A stretch of DNA of 64,000 nucleotides from Plumapathes pennacea. Lineage: Eukaryota; Cnidaria; Anthozoa; Antipatharia; Myriopathidae. The notes beneath the pieces were generated by a model. The model was not told where the DNA came from and did no database searches. It saw only the letters and a list, made by a program, of their open reading frames with translations. This document shows positions 45,707 to 57,644 of the stretch, piece by piece (the stretch's first letter is position 1; the number at the start of each line of letters is the position of its first letter). A program made the translations under genes and the position numbers. The stretch is from assembly GCA_964036295.1 (NCBI GenBank), contig OZ038463.1:248001-312000 (forward strand), in the 5' to 3' direction.

Positions 45707-48700
45707 GTACACAACACCGTTAAGATGATCGTTCTGACTAGTTTTACAGTTAATTTGTCTGCAGAATAAACACTGCAAGCGATAGTTAGTTACCCTCAAC
45801 TTAACCAATGATCACTTGGTGTACATGTGTTTGTGTATTGGTTGTTTATACAGACGGAGTGTACACAATCAACCCAACGGGACAAATGGGGAAAGAAGTG
45901 AAGACCTACTGCGACATGACAACCAACGGGGGAGGTTGGACCTTGGTTGCCACAAGCAAAACGCACATCGGATGGAGCAGCGAGAATGTGAAGGAAAGAA
46001 ATGTGGACAATCCGTCACTTAACGGAGACTTTTCTATTCTTGGGAGCATTGATGCAATAAAAGATGCAGACACGTCTAAGGTACAAAAAATTGATCATCT
46101 GCTCAATAGGGCCCGGTCGCACTAGAGAAAGTTTAGTCGATAATAACTCAGCAACGAGAGCAATACGACAGGGCTTCTTCAATATTTGCTAACAGCTTGC
46201 TGACACAGATTTCTGGTGACAAGCGCTGTTTGCACTTCAAATGACGTAAATGTCGATATAATCAATGGCCTTAAAGTTATGAGTTCGACCGAAGCCTTTA
46301 AGGTTCTAAGGTTCTAAGGTTTTTATTTCCACTTATTTTTAGGGTATTTGTTTACAGAAACGATAATTCTAAGTCGATGATAAGTGGAGGAAGCATGCTA
46401 CAACCCATTATGGGTTTTTGGGCGCATGCTCCCTCGTACAAATTTTAATTACTAATGGCGTAGGTTACAAAATGAAATAAATAGGGTAATAAAGGTCTAT
46501 ACAATGAAGTAACACGTATTAAGTAGGTAATAGGATCTGTAAGTTAACAGGACTGAATATGTAGCTTTATAGGTATCGAAGAAAGTGTATACATAGGCTA
46601 TGGATATAGCTCTAGCTCTGCATTGTCTGAGAAATAATATGCTTCTTATAAAGACGTTTAAAAAGTTTTAGCGAAATACAGTTCTTTAAACCTATTGGAA
46701 CAGAATTCCATATTTTCGCAGAAGCGTATTTAATGCCAAATTTTCCATAGTTCAATTTTTGAAACGATAAGTAAAAATTCTTGTTTGATTTGGACCGAGT
46801 GCCGTAAGTATGAAGTGAGGTGAGATCCGTGAAATAACTGGAAAAAATGTCGGGCAGCTGATCTGCAGAGTATCGAAAAGCCAATTCTCCAAGTTGGAAA
46901 TCAACAATTTCATAGATGTTTAGAACTTCTAGTTTCTTAAAAATTGGTTTGCTCGCAGATCTCCTCTCACTGAAAGTAATAGCTCTTAGAGCTCTTTTTT
47001 GCAAAATATAAATAGGATTAAGTTTTGATTTGTAATTACTTCCCCAAATTAAAGTACAATAAGATATATATGGGTATATTAAATTGTAATAAAGATTCAG
47101 TAAAATATCCGCACTTAAATAATGCCTGGCTTTATAAAGAATGCCGATATTTTTTGATATTTTACGAGTAACGTATAAATCTATTTGTTTATTCCACGAA
47201 ATTTCCTCATCAACGATTACACCTAAGAACTTTGTGTGTGTTTCTTGTTTTATACACTCTCCTGCTAATTGAAGAGAAATATGAGGAAACTTCGTGGACA
47301 TATTAGATAATTTCTTTCTCGTACCGAAGAGAATGAACTTTGTTTTTGATAGGTTTACGCTAAACTTGTTGGCAAGGAGCCAATCATAAAGAGATCCTAG
47401 TTCCTTATTAAGAACTGAGACTAGCGTTTCAATCTTTTTATGTTTGTAAAGAAGATTCATGTCATCTGCATAAAGTAAAAGATGGATGGCTCTAGTTACA
47501 TACTGCGCGTCATTAACATAAATAAGAAAAAGGATCGGGCCAAGAATAGATCCTTGAGGGACGTCACAAGTGAGTGGCATCAAGTTAGAATCAGTCCCAT
47601 TCACATTAACAAACTGTTTTCGATTTTCTAGATAGCTTTGAAAAAGCTTGTTTAAAAGCCTTTATTCTACAGGCAATTTAGAAATCGTATCAGCACGTAC
47701 ACCGAGTGACTAACAATAGGGAAATGTTGCAGAGTGAAATTTCGCTCTCCGTTTTCTAAACATATTGGAATTTTTTATATACAGAAGAAAACCGCGAATA
47801 AGCGTGCAATAATAACTATAATTAAAACATTATTTGTGCAATACATGATACGCCAGCAATAAAGTATTCTGCAAACTTTGTTTATCTCGATAGGAGTTTT
47901 TCCAGTACATGATTGAAGCTGACGGAAGAGCGCGCTGGGGAGGAATCTGGGAAGCTCCTCGAGGTCACAGTTTCCTATCCACGTCTAACCAGGCCAGAAG
48001 CGTGAAGATAGTGAAGAGGTTTGATAGCTGGGCCGATTCTAACAGCCTGGCCAACAGCATGCCGAGGCTTGCTGTGCTAAATAATGTCTTCCTTAGTGCT
48101 GCCTTGTCCTCCGCAGATCTGTCTGGTTCCATTATCTATAACGATGTCAGAGTGAACAAGGTCACTTATCTCATAGAAAAGCCCAAACCGACAGTAGTCA
48201 GGTATTGGATGAGAGAAGGAACCAGGTAAGATTGCCAGCAAATGTTACTTCGCTATGAATTATTTCCACACCAGCCTGCCATCTATTTACACACGCGGCT
48301 TAGTAAATAAGACATATATAACGCGTTCCCGTGTAATATAACCTCATCTAAACACGCGGAAAATTAGGAGAACACGGGCGCAGCGTAGGTATAGCCACGA
48401 CGCCTGCTCTTAATACTAACGTCTGAAAAACATTGAGGAGCACCCATTGGAAGTGTGCTGTTCCACAACTATTATTTGTTCCACACGGCATCTTGTGCTA
48501 GCAGGCGTTTTATTTTTCATTCACTGCTGTCTGCAAAAAAAAAAAACAAAAAAAAAAAAAGAAGAAGAAAGAAACACTTATATCAGGCCGCTGGCAAAAT
48601 TTTGTCCCGCAAGCCTGCAAAAATGGACAGGTTTTTCGACTGTCGTTTTTCGCCGCCAAACAATTTATGTATTCTAGGCCTGCAAGCAGCACAGTATATT

Positions 48701-50903
48701 ATTCCCTGCCTGCTAAAAGTAGTTTTTATCGGTTGTTGGGAGATTTTTCCGCAGACTGTTCTGCTTTAAAATGGACACTTGGAAACTGCCTCTCTGGAAC
48801 AACTCTGTGTTGGCCAGCAAAAGAAAAGAAGCCAAAGAGAACTATTTGTTTTGGAAAGTTATCTATTGTATTTGTGCAAAAAGAAAAAAAAAAGTGCATT
48901 TAGTGTTGCCGTACAAAATTGGCGCGGACACTTAAAATGCAGAAACCAAATATCATAAACTGAACGCAATTGTTAAGAATCTCAGCTGGACGGAGACTAA
49001 CCAGTTGGTTATTTACATAACATGGCTGAGGATTTGAAATCGGGCCTACCGTGCTGCAAATTTATCTAGTGGTCAGAGTTGGATTTGATCCTATATTTTA
49101 AGTGTGCCGCCCTAACCACTTGGCCACGTTGCCTCCTTTGCATGTTTTATTTTTATCTAGATCTGTAGTCAGTAAAGAATTCCAACCACTCGGCCACGCT
49201 GCCTCCTTTGCTTTTTTTATCTTTTATCTGTATTCAGTAAAGAGTTCTAATCATGTGTGACTTTCTCTTTAGGCGATCCTGTAATGACATCAAGTTACAC
49301 GGAGTAAGAGCTGGAAAAACGTATAAGGACGGTTTTCATATGATTCAGATGTCAGACAAGTCCCAGTACCTCCCGGTCTATTGCGACATGACAACCGACG
49401 TTGGCGGATTTACATTACTCGTTACCAGTGTTCACAAGAGCTGGACTCGCGCCCAGGTTCTCAGCAGGTGATTACGTAAAAATACAATTTTTGCCCAATA
49501 AAGTATCACCAGTAATATATATTAGTGAATAGGCATCCCTTTGTTCTTGTATACTTTGGAACGTGAAATCGTGCACGTTGTAAATCGAGTATCAACAAAA
49601 ACCGATAGCAATAAATCGCTGATACTAAAATTAGTAGATTACATAGCTAGTGAGGAAAGACAAAAAACTACTGTGAAATCATATAATAGAACTGTCTAAT
49701 CTTAAGGTGGCCATCTTTGACTTGTCTGGAACTTTAAGGGTTATTATGGTTTGCCGCAGGAATAAATTCAAGCCGTCCTTGAACGCAGACTATTCTATCC
49801 TGGAGTTGGCTAACTCTATTAAGTCGCTTAGCAACGGAAACACTTTCAAGTACATGCTAGACGCCAATCAAAGAAAGCGTTGGGGAGGAATATTTGAAGC
49901 GCCCAATTCCTACAGGTGAGAAACATTCACATTTAAAAACTGATTCACAATTTCGCATTCTAGAAGTTTAGAAAAAATGCTTTATTTAGCAATGGAAACG
50001 ACCCCTCTGGCACTTGCTTTGGTAGTCTTACGGTAAAATATTTGTTTTTATAGTTTTGTGGCAACAAAAAACGATCAAACCAAAGTGAGCCTTACAAGAA
50101 AGTTCGATGTATGGACTCACTCCTACTATAACGGCCTGCCCAAAAGGATGCCATGGGTGGTCACATCAGGAACAAACAACAAAGTTCTTCTTACCACCTG
50201 TGAACGACCTGACGAAAGTTACAACTCGGGAACCATTATATTACGTGGAGATTGGATAAGGAGCGTAATGAAGAACCCTGAAGCGATCTGGTACTGGGTC
50301 AACGAGGACGACTGTGATGATGATAGGAGAGCAGGTAAAGCTTTCATTTTGAGTTATCTTAAATCACCTTTTTCTTTGAACAGAAGGTGCATGTAAATAT
50401 GCAAGGTTTAAATGGTTTCCTAGCTGAGTCGCACGCAAAAACAATTTTTGAAAAGCGAAGCATGTTTCTATGAATGAAGGAGCTAGAAGTGTCAGAAATT
50501 CAACCTTTGAGCATCCAAGCCAAAAGAGGAATTAATATATTTGGAGGTGAGTGAAACATGATCAGGTCCTGCCGTATTGTTAAATAACTGTGTTGTAAAA
50601 CCGCATGCCTTGCGTGTCGCAGAGGAGGCGAATTACTGCGAGCGGTGGAATGGGGAGAATGCATAGTCATCACTACGTGTACTAGCATTTCATTGGTGAC
50701 GTTTTCTTGTAGTGAACGGAGGTTTGACACAATGGAGTAACTGGGAACCTTGCGACAAGTCGTGTCAACCAGGAAAAGAAATGCGGCAGAGAACATGCAC
50801 CCAACCTAAGCCAAGATGCGGTGGAAATCACTGCGACCCAATGTTGAAGACTGTTGAAGAACGAACAGGTTCGAAGAAATATTATCTATGCATGATTGAG
50901 TAG
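43364..50903 (+). CDS. Unit C: duplicated 3' block (3 FReD + TSP1) without protease part
   Basis: Nine exons: 43364-43675, 44871-45074, 45548-45706, 45854-46080, 47894-48225, 49273-49467, 49760-49915, 50054-50334, 50713-50903. They are open throughout (685 codons including the stop) with the same phases as gene B. Homology to gene B begins in the intron before FReD exon A (about 43185 here, 36308 there), so no TSP1, EGF, protease or signal exon was copied. The first exon needs an upstream phase 1 donor. Possible partners are gene B's TSP1 (36117), FReD exon H (42147) or terminal TSP1 donor (42774). Unit C may be an alternative or additional 3' cassette of gene B, or a silent partial copy whose frames are still intact. 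Confidence 0.7.
44129..44282. repeat. Short tandem repeat AATAAGCGCCCA (about 22-25 bp unit)
   Basis: TCGAATAAGCGCCCA-like units recur about six times. The same intron in gene B has only a trace (GCGAATTAAGCGCCCCGACA near 37147). Confidence 0.6.
44284..44575. repeat. About 40-bp minisatellite, 7 copies, with an 80-bp higher-order period
   Basis: ACCAGGATTAGCCTAATC occurs at about 44302, 44341, 44381, 44420, 44460, 44500 and 44540. Neighbouring units alternate between CGATCTTTGAGTCCTGG and AAACTTTAAGTACCTGC types, so expansion proceeded partly by unit pairs. Confidence 0.8.
45854..48225 (+). CDS. Unit C: fibrinogen-related unit 2 (exons D, E)
   Basis: 45854-46080 (DGVYTINPTGQMGKEVKTYC, GGGWTLVATSKTH) and 47894-48225 (EFFQYMIEADGRARWGGIWE, TVVRYWMREGTR). 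Exon D is almost identical to the gene B exon, implying recent duplication or conversion. The intron is interrupted by a LINE (46301-47655). Confidence 0.75.
46301..47655 (-). mobile_element. 5'-truncated CR1/jockey-type LINE with 9-bp target duplication
   Basis: The 1355-base insert is flanked by AAGCCTTTA at 46292-46300 and 47656-47664. Gene B has the corresponding empty site GAGCCTTTA at 38977-38985. Read on the minus strand, the 3' end carries an 8-base tandem tail (TTAGAACC units, seen as GGTTCTAA on the + strand) of the sort typical of CR1/L2-like elements, and the 5' part is truncated within the reverse transcriptase. Confidence 0.85.
46612..47657 (-). pseudogene. Non-LTR reverse transcriptase, C-terminal part
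   Basis: The frame is open from the 5' truncation (KLFQSYLENRKQFVNVNGTD) to a stop at 46612. It contains the RT motifs VPQGSILGPILFLIYVND, the catalytic LLYADDMNLL, and NLSKTKFILFGT, followed by thumb-like and connector sequence up to IWNSVPIGLKN and a C-terminal RLYKKHIISQ. It lacks the N-terminal RT blocks and the endonuclease, so it cannot be autonomous. It has no internal stop, which indicates a young insertion. Confidence 0.85.
49020..49252 (-). repeat. tRNA-Leu-like SINE copy with repeated heads in unit C
   Basis: On the minus strand GGCAACGTGGCCAAGTGGTT, then AGGGCGGCAC and a B-box-like stretch ATCAAATCC resemble the gene A copy at 5640-5766. A second head (GGCAGCGTGGCCGAGTGGTT) lies at about 49182-49203. 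Confidence 0.5.
49273..50903 (+). CDS. Unit C: fibrinogen-related unit 3 and terminal TSP1
   Basis: 49273-49467 (SCNDIKLHGVRAG, CDMTTDVGGFTLLV), 49760-49915 (NADYSILELANSIKSL, RWGGIFEAP), 50054-50334 (KRMPWVVTSGTNN, LTTCERPDESYN) and 50713-50903 (LTQWSNWEPCDKSC, CTQPKPRCGGNHC, KTVEERTG, SKKYYLCMIE, TAG). The pre-stop Cys is retained as in gene A. Confidence 0.75.
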
Positions 50904-50967
50904 CCAGCTTGTCTTGGAAGTTATGTATACTGTTTTGTTATGGATAGATTTCTACACGTTCGGGTCT

Positions 50968-51045
50968 ATATTTTTATATTTTAAAACTATATTTTCTATA
51001 TTTTAACTATATTTCCTATATTTTAACTATATTTCATATATTTTC
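50968..51045. repeat. About 20-bp tandem repeat TATATTTTAACTATATTTCC
   Basis: Four to five units in the 3' UTR-like region, ending in TTTTCAGGATGA, the conserved AG that precedes an in-frame TGA in all copies. Confidence 0.7.
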
Positions 51046-51151
51046 AGGATGACTTACGAAATGACCATGATCGACAGGCCAGCACTGAACCAAGATATTA
51101 GTTAGATTGGCATAAAGTAAAAGACTGTTCTTGTTTTGAAGCAGGCATAGA

Positions 51152-51157
51152 AATAAA
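51152..51157 (+). terminator. Poly(A) signal AATAAA of unit C
   Basis: At the position homologous to the AATAAA of genes A and B, about 250 bases after the stop. Confidence 0.55.
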
Positions 51158-51819
51158 AAAGTCTTGCGGCAAAACCTTTGTCTCCGTTGATTGATGTAGG
51201 ATTGGTGACAAAGATGATGACTATAAATTATGTCACTTTCTTTTCTGTCCTCAACTACAGTCAAATTACGGCGATATATTTCTTGGTTAGATTTATTTCT
51301 CTAGTCTTCTTTGCACCGCCAGCACCAGGGAAATGTCTTGCCATTATAACATCACAGTTACTTCAGCATTTTGAGTGCTCCAGTTTCTTTTTATAGATTG
51401 AGGGATTAACATTTCAAGATGACTATCTCCGAGCTCCGCGAGAGTAATAATCACGACGCTAATGGTGTAGTATCGCGCTGTTTGGAGACTCCAAGCGGGT
51501 CGCCATCTCGAATTTAGGGCGGGTTCCATTTGACCATCGGTCATTCCGGAATTGTGGAAAAAAGAGGACAACTTCGAGAGGTTGTCCACAATTTCCGAAA
51601 ATTTATTACCGAAACCTTGCGGTTCCATTTGATTTTTCCCGGAATTTCCGGGTTTCTTGGTCAAATCGAAAGCGCACTTTATGTTCGTCAGTCTGTCTGA
51701 CGTACGACCTCAAGGCGCGGTGGTGCTGCACGCTGCACTTTTACTGACACCCCGAATAAGGAAAGTGCACGACAGAAAGAAAAGCGATTTGAACGAAGCA
51801 ACAATATTGTACTGCATTC

Positions 51820-52085
51820 ACGAAAATGAAGTTGAAAACTGGAAAACTGAAAACACAACAGTCTCGCAAAGCTTGTCTTCAAAAGAGAAGGGAACAGGGA
51901 CGGGCAAGGCGGAATCGTAAAAAATTAAACAGAGCAAATCCGACTCCAGAAAAGACGACAAAGAGGAAACGACTTCTCAAAGAGAAATGCGCATGAATGC
52001 CGATCAAAAGTGGCATTGAACAGAAGCGATGACACAGACAACTCTGCAAAGAGAACACTGCATGAAAGCGAATCGGCCTTCTTCT
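51820..52085 (+). pseudogene. Helitron-like remnant, third copy
   Basis: GAAGTTGAAAACTGGAAAAC, CTTCAAAAGAGAAGGGAACA and GGACGGGCAAGGCGGAATCG parallel the remnant at 15304-15400, but frames are broken soon after. Confidence 0.4.
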
Positions 52086-52314
52086 TTGCAATTTAAACAA
52101 ATGAACATTTTCTGCGTAACAGCTGTAATAGTGTTGCTATGTACCAGTGTCGAACGTGAAATACCGGACAGAAACGTATATATAATTTGTTCCCAACAGT
52201 AAAATCTGAAATCTAAATTTGCGAAAATTTCTTCCCGCGAAACGCAAAAAAATCAGCAATCCGCGAAATTAAACTCCCGCGAAAATTTCCTGCCACACGG
52301 TATATATATATAAA

Positions 52315-52465
52315 CTCCTCCCAGGTCACAGAAATTCTGCATCTCCCAAACTCTTCCCAGGTCACAGAAATTCTGCATCCCCCAAACTCTTCCCAAGCCG
52401 CAGGAATTCTGCAGCCCCCAAACTCCTTCCAGGCCACAGAAATTCTGCGGCCCCTAACAGTTCTA
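52315..52465. repeat. About 38-bp minisatellite CCAGGTCACAGAAATTCTGC
   Basis: Four units of CCCAAACTCTTCCCAGGTCACAG-type sequence, between the two 520-bp direct repeats. Confidence 0.7.
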
Positions 52466-54729
52466 AGGATGCAAAAATTCAGCAGCCCTAAACTTGAGAC
52501 AATATGTGACCCCCTAACCCCTTCCCTAGGCTGCAAAAATTCTACAGAAGATATATTCCTTGGTTAGATTTCTTTCTCTGGTCTTCTTCGCACCGCCAGC
52601 ACCAGGCAAATGTCTTGCCATTAAAACATCACAGTTACTTCAGCATTTTGAGTGCTCCAGTTTCTTTTTTTTAGATTACGGGATTAACATTTCAAGATGA
52701 CTATCTCCGAGCTTCGCGAGGGTAACAATCACGACGCTAATGGTGTAATATCGCGCTGTTTGGAGACTCCAAGCGGGTCGCCATCTCGAACTTAGGGCGC
52801 GTTCCATTTGACCATCGGTCATTCCGGAATTGTCGAAAAAATAGGACAACCTCGAGAGGTTGTCCACAATTTCCGAAAATTTCTTATCGAAAACTTGTGG
52901 TTCCATTTGATTTTTCCCGGAATTTCCGGGTTTATTTTTGGTCAAATCGAAAGCGCACTTTATGTTCGTCAATCTGTCTGACGTACGACCTCAAGGCGCG
53001 TTGGTGCTGCACGCTGCACTTTTACTGACACTCCGAATAAGGACAGTGCATGACAGAAAGAAAAGCGATTTGAATATATATATTCTCCCTACACTTCTTT
53101 CGTGCTTTCGTCACTTGCTGACGCGTGCTTTATTTCTTTAATAGTGATTAAGTGGTTAAACCACAATTCCGCCAATTCACAACATACATACTTTATTACG
53201 GGAATAATTTGCCGCTATGCCTGGCTAACGAAAACACGTAAAGGGCCTTTTTTTATAAAGCTAGCATAAATTTTAATCAACAATTGAGTGACTTTTACCT
53301 GCCATTGCAATACAACTAGCAAGCAGAAGTCTTGAACCCTCTGTGCCTGACTAAATGAAAACACATAAAAGACCTGCGTTGTCCTAACCCTTAGCCTAAC
53401 TTTAACAAACACATGCTAACTTTTACCTGCATTTGGGCAAACACTAGTAAGACTAATAAGCAGAAGTCTTACATATTCATGTTTTCTGGGATGATTGACT
53501 TAGTCTTCATGGTGACATTGAATTAGAACCGAAAACAAGGCAAGATATTTTGGCTTCGGAAATGCCTAAAGCTTGAAAAGGTTTTTTGCTTTGTAGACTC
53601 GTAAAAGTTTCACCTTAATATCAAGAGCTGGGCTTTTTGCATTCTAGGAGACAACACGAACTAAGACTGATTTAAAATGTACCTTTTATTATGGCATAAA
53701 TTGTGAAGAAACATCGAAAACTACAGTATAGAAATAATAACATATAGCTCGTACGCAATACAAAAATATTAGAAAAAAGAAACTATTGTTTTATCAAGCA
53801 TGTAAACTGTAACCTAATCATTACCTTAGCCCTAAAGCCTATGCCAAACGGTACTGCCAACTCATGCCAACTTTGCGAGCTGGCTCGAGTTGGCCATCGA
53901 GTTGACCATCGAGTTGGCATGAGCTGGTTCAGTTCGAGCTCAAATTTTAGCCAACTTGAACCAAGTCAAGTCAAGGTCAACGCAAGGTGATTGCAGTGTA
54001 GCATTTTTTATTGCATTAAATGGTTCCTTGCAACTTGGCTTGAGTTAGCTCGGCCTGGGAGTGCTGGTTGTTACATTTCAACAATATTTGCTAAATATTC
54101 AGTTAACAAGAATGGTTTACTGGCGATGTTAAGTCTTTCCTCAGTGAGTTTCAATCGCAAGAGGGGAAGCTGCTCCCAAGTAGGTAAACGCTTAACCTGT
54201 AGACCACGGTGGTCGATAGAAAACCCTCCTGGGTCACTAATTCGAGTGTTAAAAACGCAACCAGCACACAGGTACCGTTTGCACCTGCTCAAATGAACTT
54301 TGTTCTAAGCGACGACAGAAGTCTACTCTGTTGGTTCACATGTTTAAAACCAATTTGTATGTTTTGTGGAGAGATAAGCTTAGTTTGTTCAGTTTACTGT
54401 CATATAGTGTACCTAACATAATTTCTGAGAGAAGAAACATGCATCCTTGTAAATTTATTTTTTCTTTCATTGACGAAGTATTTGACGAAGGTGGCCGCCG
54501 TGAATAAAGTCTCCACATTGTAGGCCGGTGAATTGTTTGGAAAACTTGTCTATGGCAATTGGGTTAACTGATAGCCATTATGCAGTGTTAGTTTACTGAT
54601 TCTCGACCACCTTAATCTCGATCGTGGATCACATACAATTGTCCAGTTTGTAGTCAGTGAGTTTCGTCTTCTCTGCGCTCTTACCCATGAAAAGGTTTAC
54701 GCGAATAATTAGGTGCTACGCCTGGCTAA

Positions 54730-55800
54730 AAAAGGACTGTTTTGATAAAGCTAGCATTTATTTAAATCAACAACTGAGTTACTTATACCTGCCATTGTAC
54801 TACACTTAGTAAGCAGAAATCTCTGTACCAGCTGACGAAAAAACGTAAAAACCTGCCTTGTCCCTCGGACGTCTGCACACAGGCCAACGTTTACCTGCCG
54901 TTGCTCAAGGACTACTAAGCAGAAGTCTTGAACCAATCATCATTTAGTCAAAGGAATCATAACAAACAAACAAAACCTATTCTGATAAGATTCAAGGTGG
55001 TCGTTTGAAGTCGCATTCAGCTCGGATCCATCGTCCTGTTTGAAGTTCTTCACCCTTATTTCTGTCTGTCTGAGTGTAAAGCAAAGCGGTAAGTGTGCTT
55101 TGTGACAGCGCATTAGTTTTCATTCGTTTGTGTAAGACGGTACACGCCTTCTTAGCGGACTGTCCCACTTTTGGCCATCTTTGTTGCTGCTTAATCGAAG
55201 GTTTGATCACTCGACGCGTTCTATGAGTATTTTGTAACTTGGTGGCTCCATGCATAAATTTATCTTGTAGTTGATTGTAAAGTTTCAAATTTGGAAATAT
55301 AGGATATAGAATATAGAATATACAAACAACTAACTTTTTTAAAAAGTTTATGTTTTATACCTGGATCTAAAATTAAGACAGTTATTCTAGATCCACATTT
55401 CTGGAAATACAATGATCATAACGCGGTGAAATTAATATTAAGAAAAAAAGCATTATTTTTTTACCAAAATTAAGAAGCGGAGTTATCTTGTCAGTTTTGT
55501 AAGATTCTAAGTCTTGTTGAAAGTTACCTAACGAACACCAGCTATTTCTCTTGCAACTTCAAGAAGAATGGAAATGAATGATTATCAAAACTGTGAAGGT
55601 TACTCATAGGGGTGAAGCTGTCACGAAGAATATTCAGCCGGTGATTTGAAGTTATATACGCTTGGTTCGACTTATTTACCGTTAGATCTAGAAATGTCGA
55701 CTTTATCACTGCCTGTGCATTCTATATTTCCACATACGAGGAACCAAGACTTACGACAAATAGAATCCCCTCGAGTCTCCCATCGTTAAATATTTAACAA
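54730..55800. repeat. Second copy of the gene B upstream segment
   Basis: Collinear with 11615-12680. By analogy a gene start would be expected near 55.9 kb, but neither the exon 1 sequence nor a signal-peptide exon is found there. It appears to be an orphaned 5' flank left by an incomplete duplication or later loss. Confidence 0.65.
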
Positions 55801-56185
55801 TTATTCGCCTATGTGGAGGTGATTAGCAGTGGCTATAGTATATACAACACAAATTTAATATCTAGCCTCCATTTCCCCCCCCCGACAAACTGTGGGCAAA
55901 GAATTGAGGCGATATTTACTGATTACGTGCGAGACCGATTTGCAACCGAAAACAACGCGAGAGTTCTGACTGATTTGTGCAATTGTGCCGGAGACATTTC
56001 TTCCAATATAGTTTTATTGCAGCTTTCTTTGTGTCGTCCGGTACAGTTGTTTCGTTTACTTTAAACAATTCTGCTTCGGTAACAGCAGCAAAACAGGCGC
56101 CATTTTGTTTCAAACCGGTCGGTGAATAGTCCGTCTTGCTATTCCGAGAGTGAATAACCAATCAGAGCACTATTCACAAAACTGT

Positions 56186-56228
56186 TACACTACATGGAAC
56201 CCCGTTAACACGACCACCAACGGGCCAG

Positions 56229-56263
<35 letters not shown>

Positions 56264-56310
56264 TTGTAGTAACGGGTAGTCGTATTAAAAGGTAGGGTCA
56301 AATTTTGTAG
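56186..56310. repeat. Decayed TIR element with internal poly(A)
   Basis: TACATGGAACCCCGTTAACA, then a run of more than 30 A, then AGTAACGGGTAGTCGTATTA. It resembles the CAGTGGAACCC-ended family of 19554-19715. Confidence 0.45.
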
Positions 56311-57644
56311 CTGGCCTCTTTCAAATGACGTCATATCAGGTATGATAAAATTTCACTTCTCTGTTGACTGTTTGTGAGCATCCGGAACGCAGATGCAAGT
56401 TATTGCAACGGAACTACGAGTTTCTAAAACAGGAACAAAATGGTACAAATTTCTTGTTTCGAAACAAAGTATTCGACGAGCTCTCCTGCTCTTACATGAG
56501 ACTATCAATAGCCAGCAAATCAACTTTCAACCAGTTTGATAAAAAGCTATAAGCTTCGACTGACTTCTCCTGAGTTCATGCCAATGTTGTTGTGTTTGAT
56601 AAATTGCTTTGGAGAGTTCGTTTGCTGTTTTTGAGTTCCCCTTTGACTTCAGAAAAGTCGAAAAGTATCGCTTACTATTCATTTTCAACAATGTGCCATT
56701 GTTTCCTAAGTTTTAATTTCTTTGTCAATGATTGGTCCTTAAGAGCGGCTCTCTGTAAATATCGAGAATCGGGCGCCAAATGCCAAATGCCAAATGCCAA
56801 ATTTCGAAATTTATTTCATTTTACCCAAAGAACCTCTTTGGTAAACTGTCTTCGAAAATAATATTCAAAAGTTCAACTGCCTTTTTTCGTTTTGACAAAA
56901 TCGCGGTAAGTCTAAAATGCCCTCTGGACCCCTCGAACCGACACGAAAATGGTGCACATTTAACAAGCTCGTGTAATAAAACGGTAAACAATCTGGTCAT
57001 TGCAACTCATCAGTAATTCAAAGTACCTCTTCGTCTTTTTAAAGTACCTAAAATAATTATGGAAACTTGAGCTTGTGATAGTGTTTCGATTTTTCAAAAA
57101 GACCAAGGTAAAACCTCCGAGCGGCAGGTCAAATTTTAGCCAATTTTAATTTCACCAGGAACATTTGGTATGTGTTGTTTAAGCAAAAACTCAACGTCAA
57201 CTGAACTAATAAGCACTGAAATTTCTTGTTTCAAAAGGTTTACGGCGGCCCGCAAAAGGCCTCGCGTTGAGAAACATAAACAGTAAGGGTAGTTTGACAC
57301 AATCGGTACTGGTTGCGGGAAATGGCTTCGGCTAAAACGAAGCATTAAACAGGTACACAGAAGAGAAATTTATCAAACGACACTTAGAATCTTGATTTGC
57401 TCTATTTTATTCCATTGTGTGACTTAGAGTGTCATTTTCGCAGAAAACGGATCAGATTACATTTTCCGGAACTCAAAAAATTCAGAAAATTTCAACCGTA
57501 CTACTGCAGTAAAAGCACGCGTACATTACCAAATATTTCCATTACAAGCCATAAGGATTACTAGATGGAATTAAATCAAAACCAAAAGCACGATTTTCAG
57601 ACAGACCTGCATAAGTTGTACAAAATATACCACTTATCGATAGT
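56311..57644. other. Spacer, no gene seen
   Basis: Only a short (ATGCCAA)n repeat near 56771-56805 stands out. Open frames are short and lack recognisable motifs. Confidence 0.4.

Larger units (their letters stand above)
51262..53074. repeat. Direct duplication of about 520 bp separated by about 1.3 kb
   Basis: 51262-51800 and 52550-53074 are nearly identical (TTCTTGGTTAGATTT, GCACCGCCAGCACCAGG, GGAGACTCCAAGCGGGTCGC, GACGTACGACCTCAAGGCGC). A related but shorter version lies at 15100-15240. The left copy leads into a Helitron-like remnant (51820-52085); the right copy is cut off near 53074. Confidence 0.7.
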
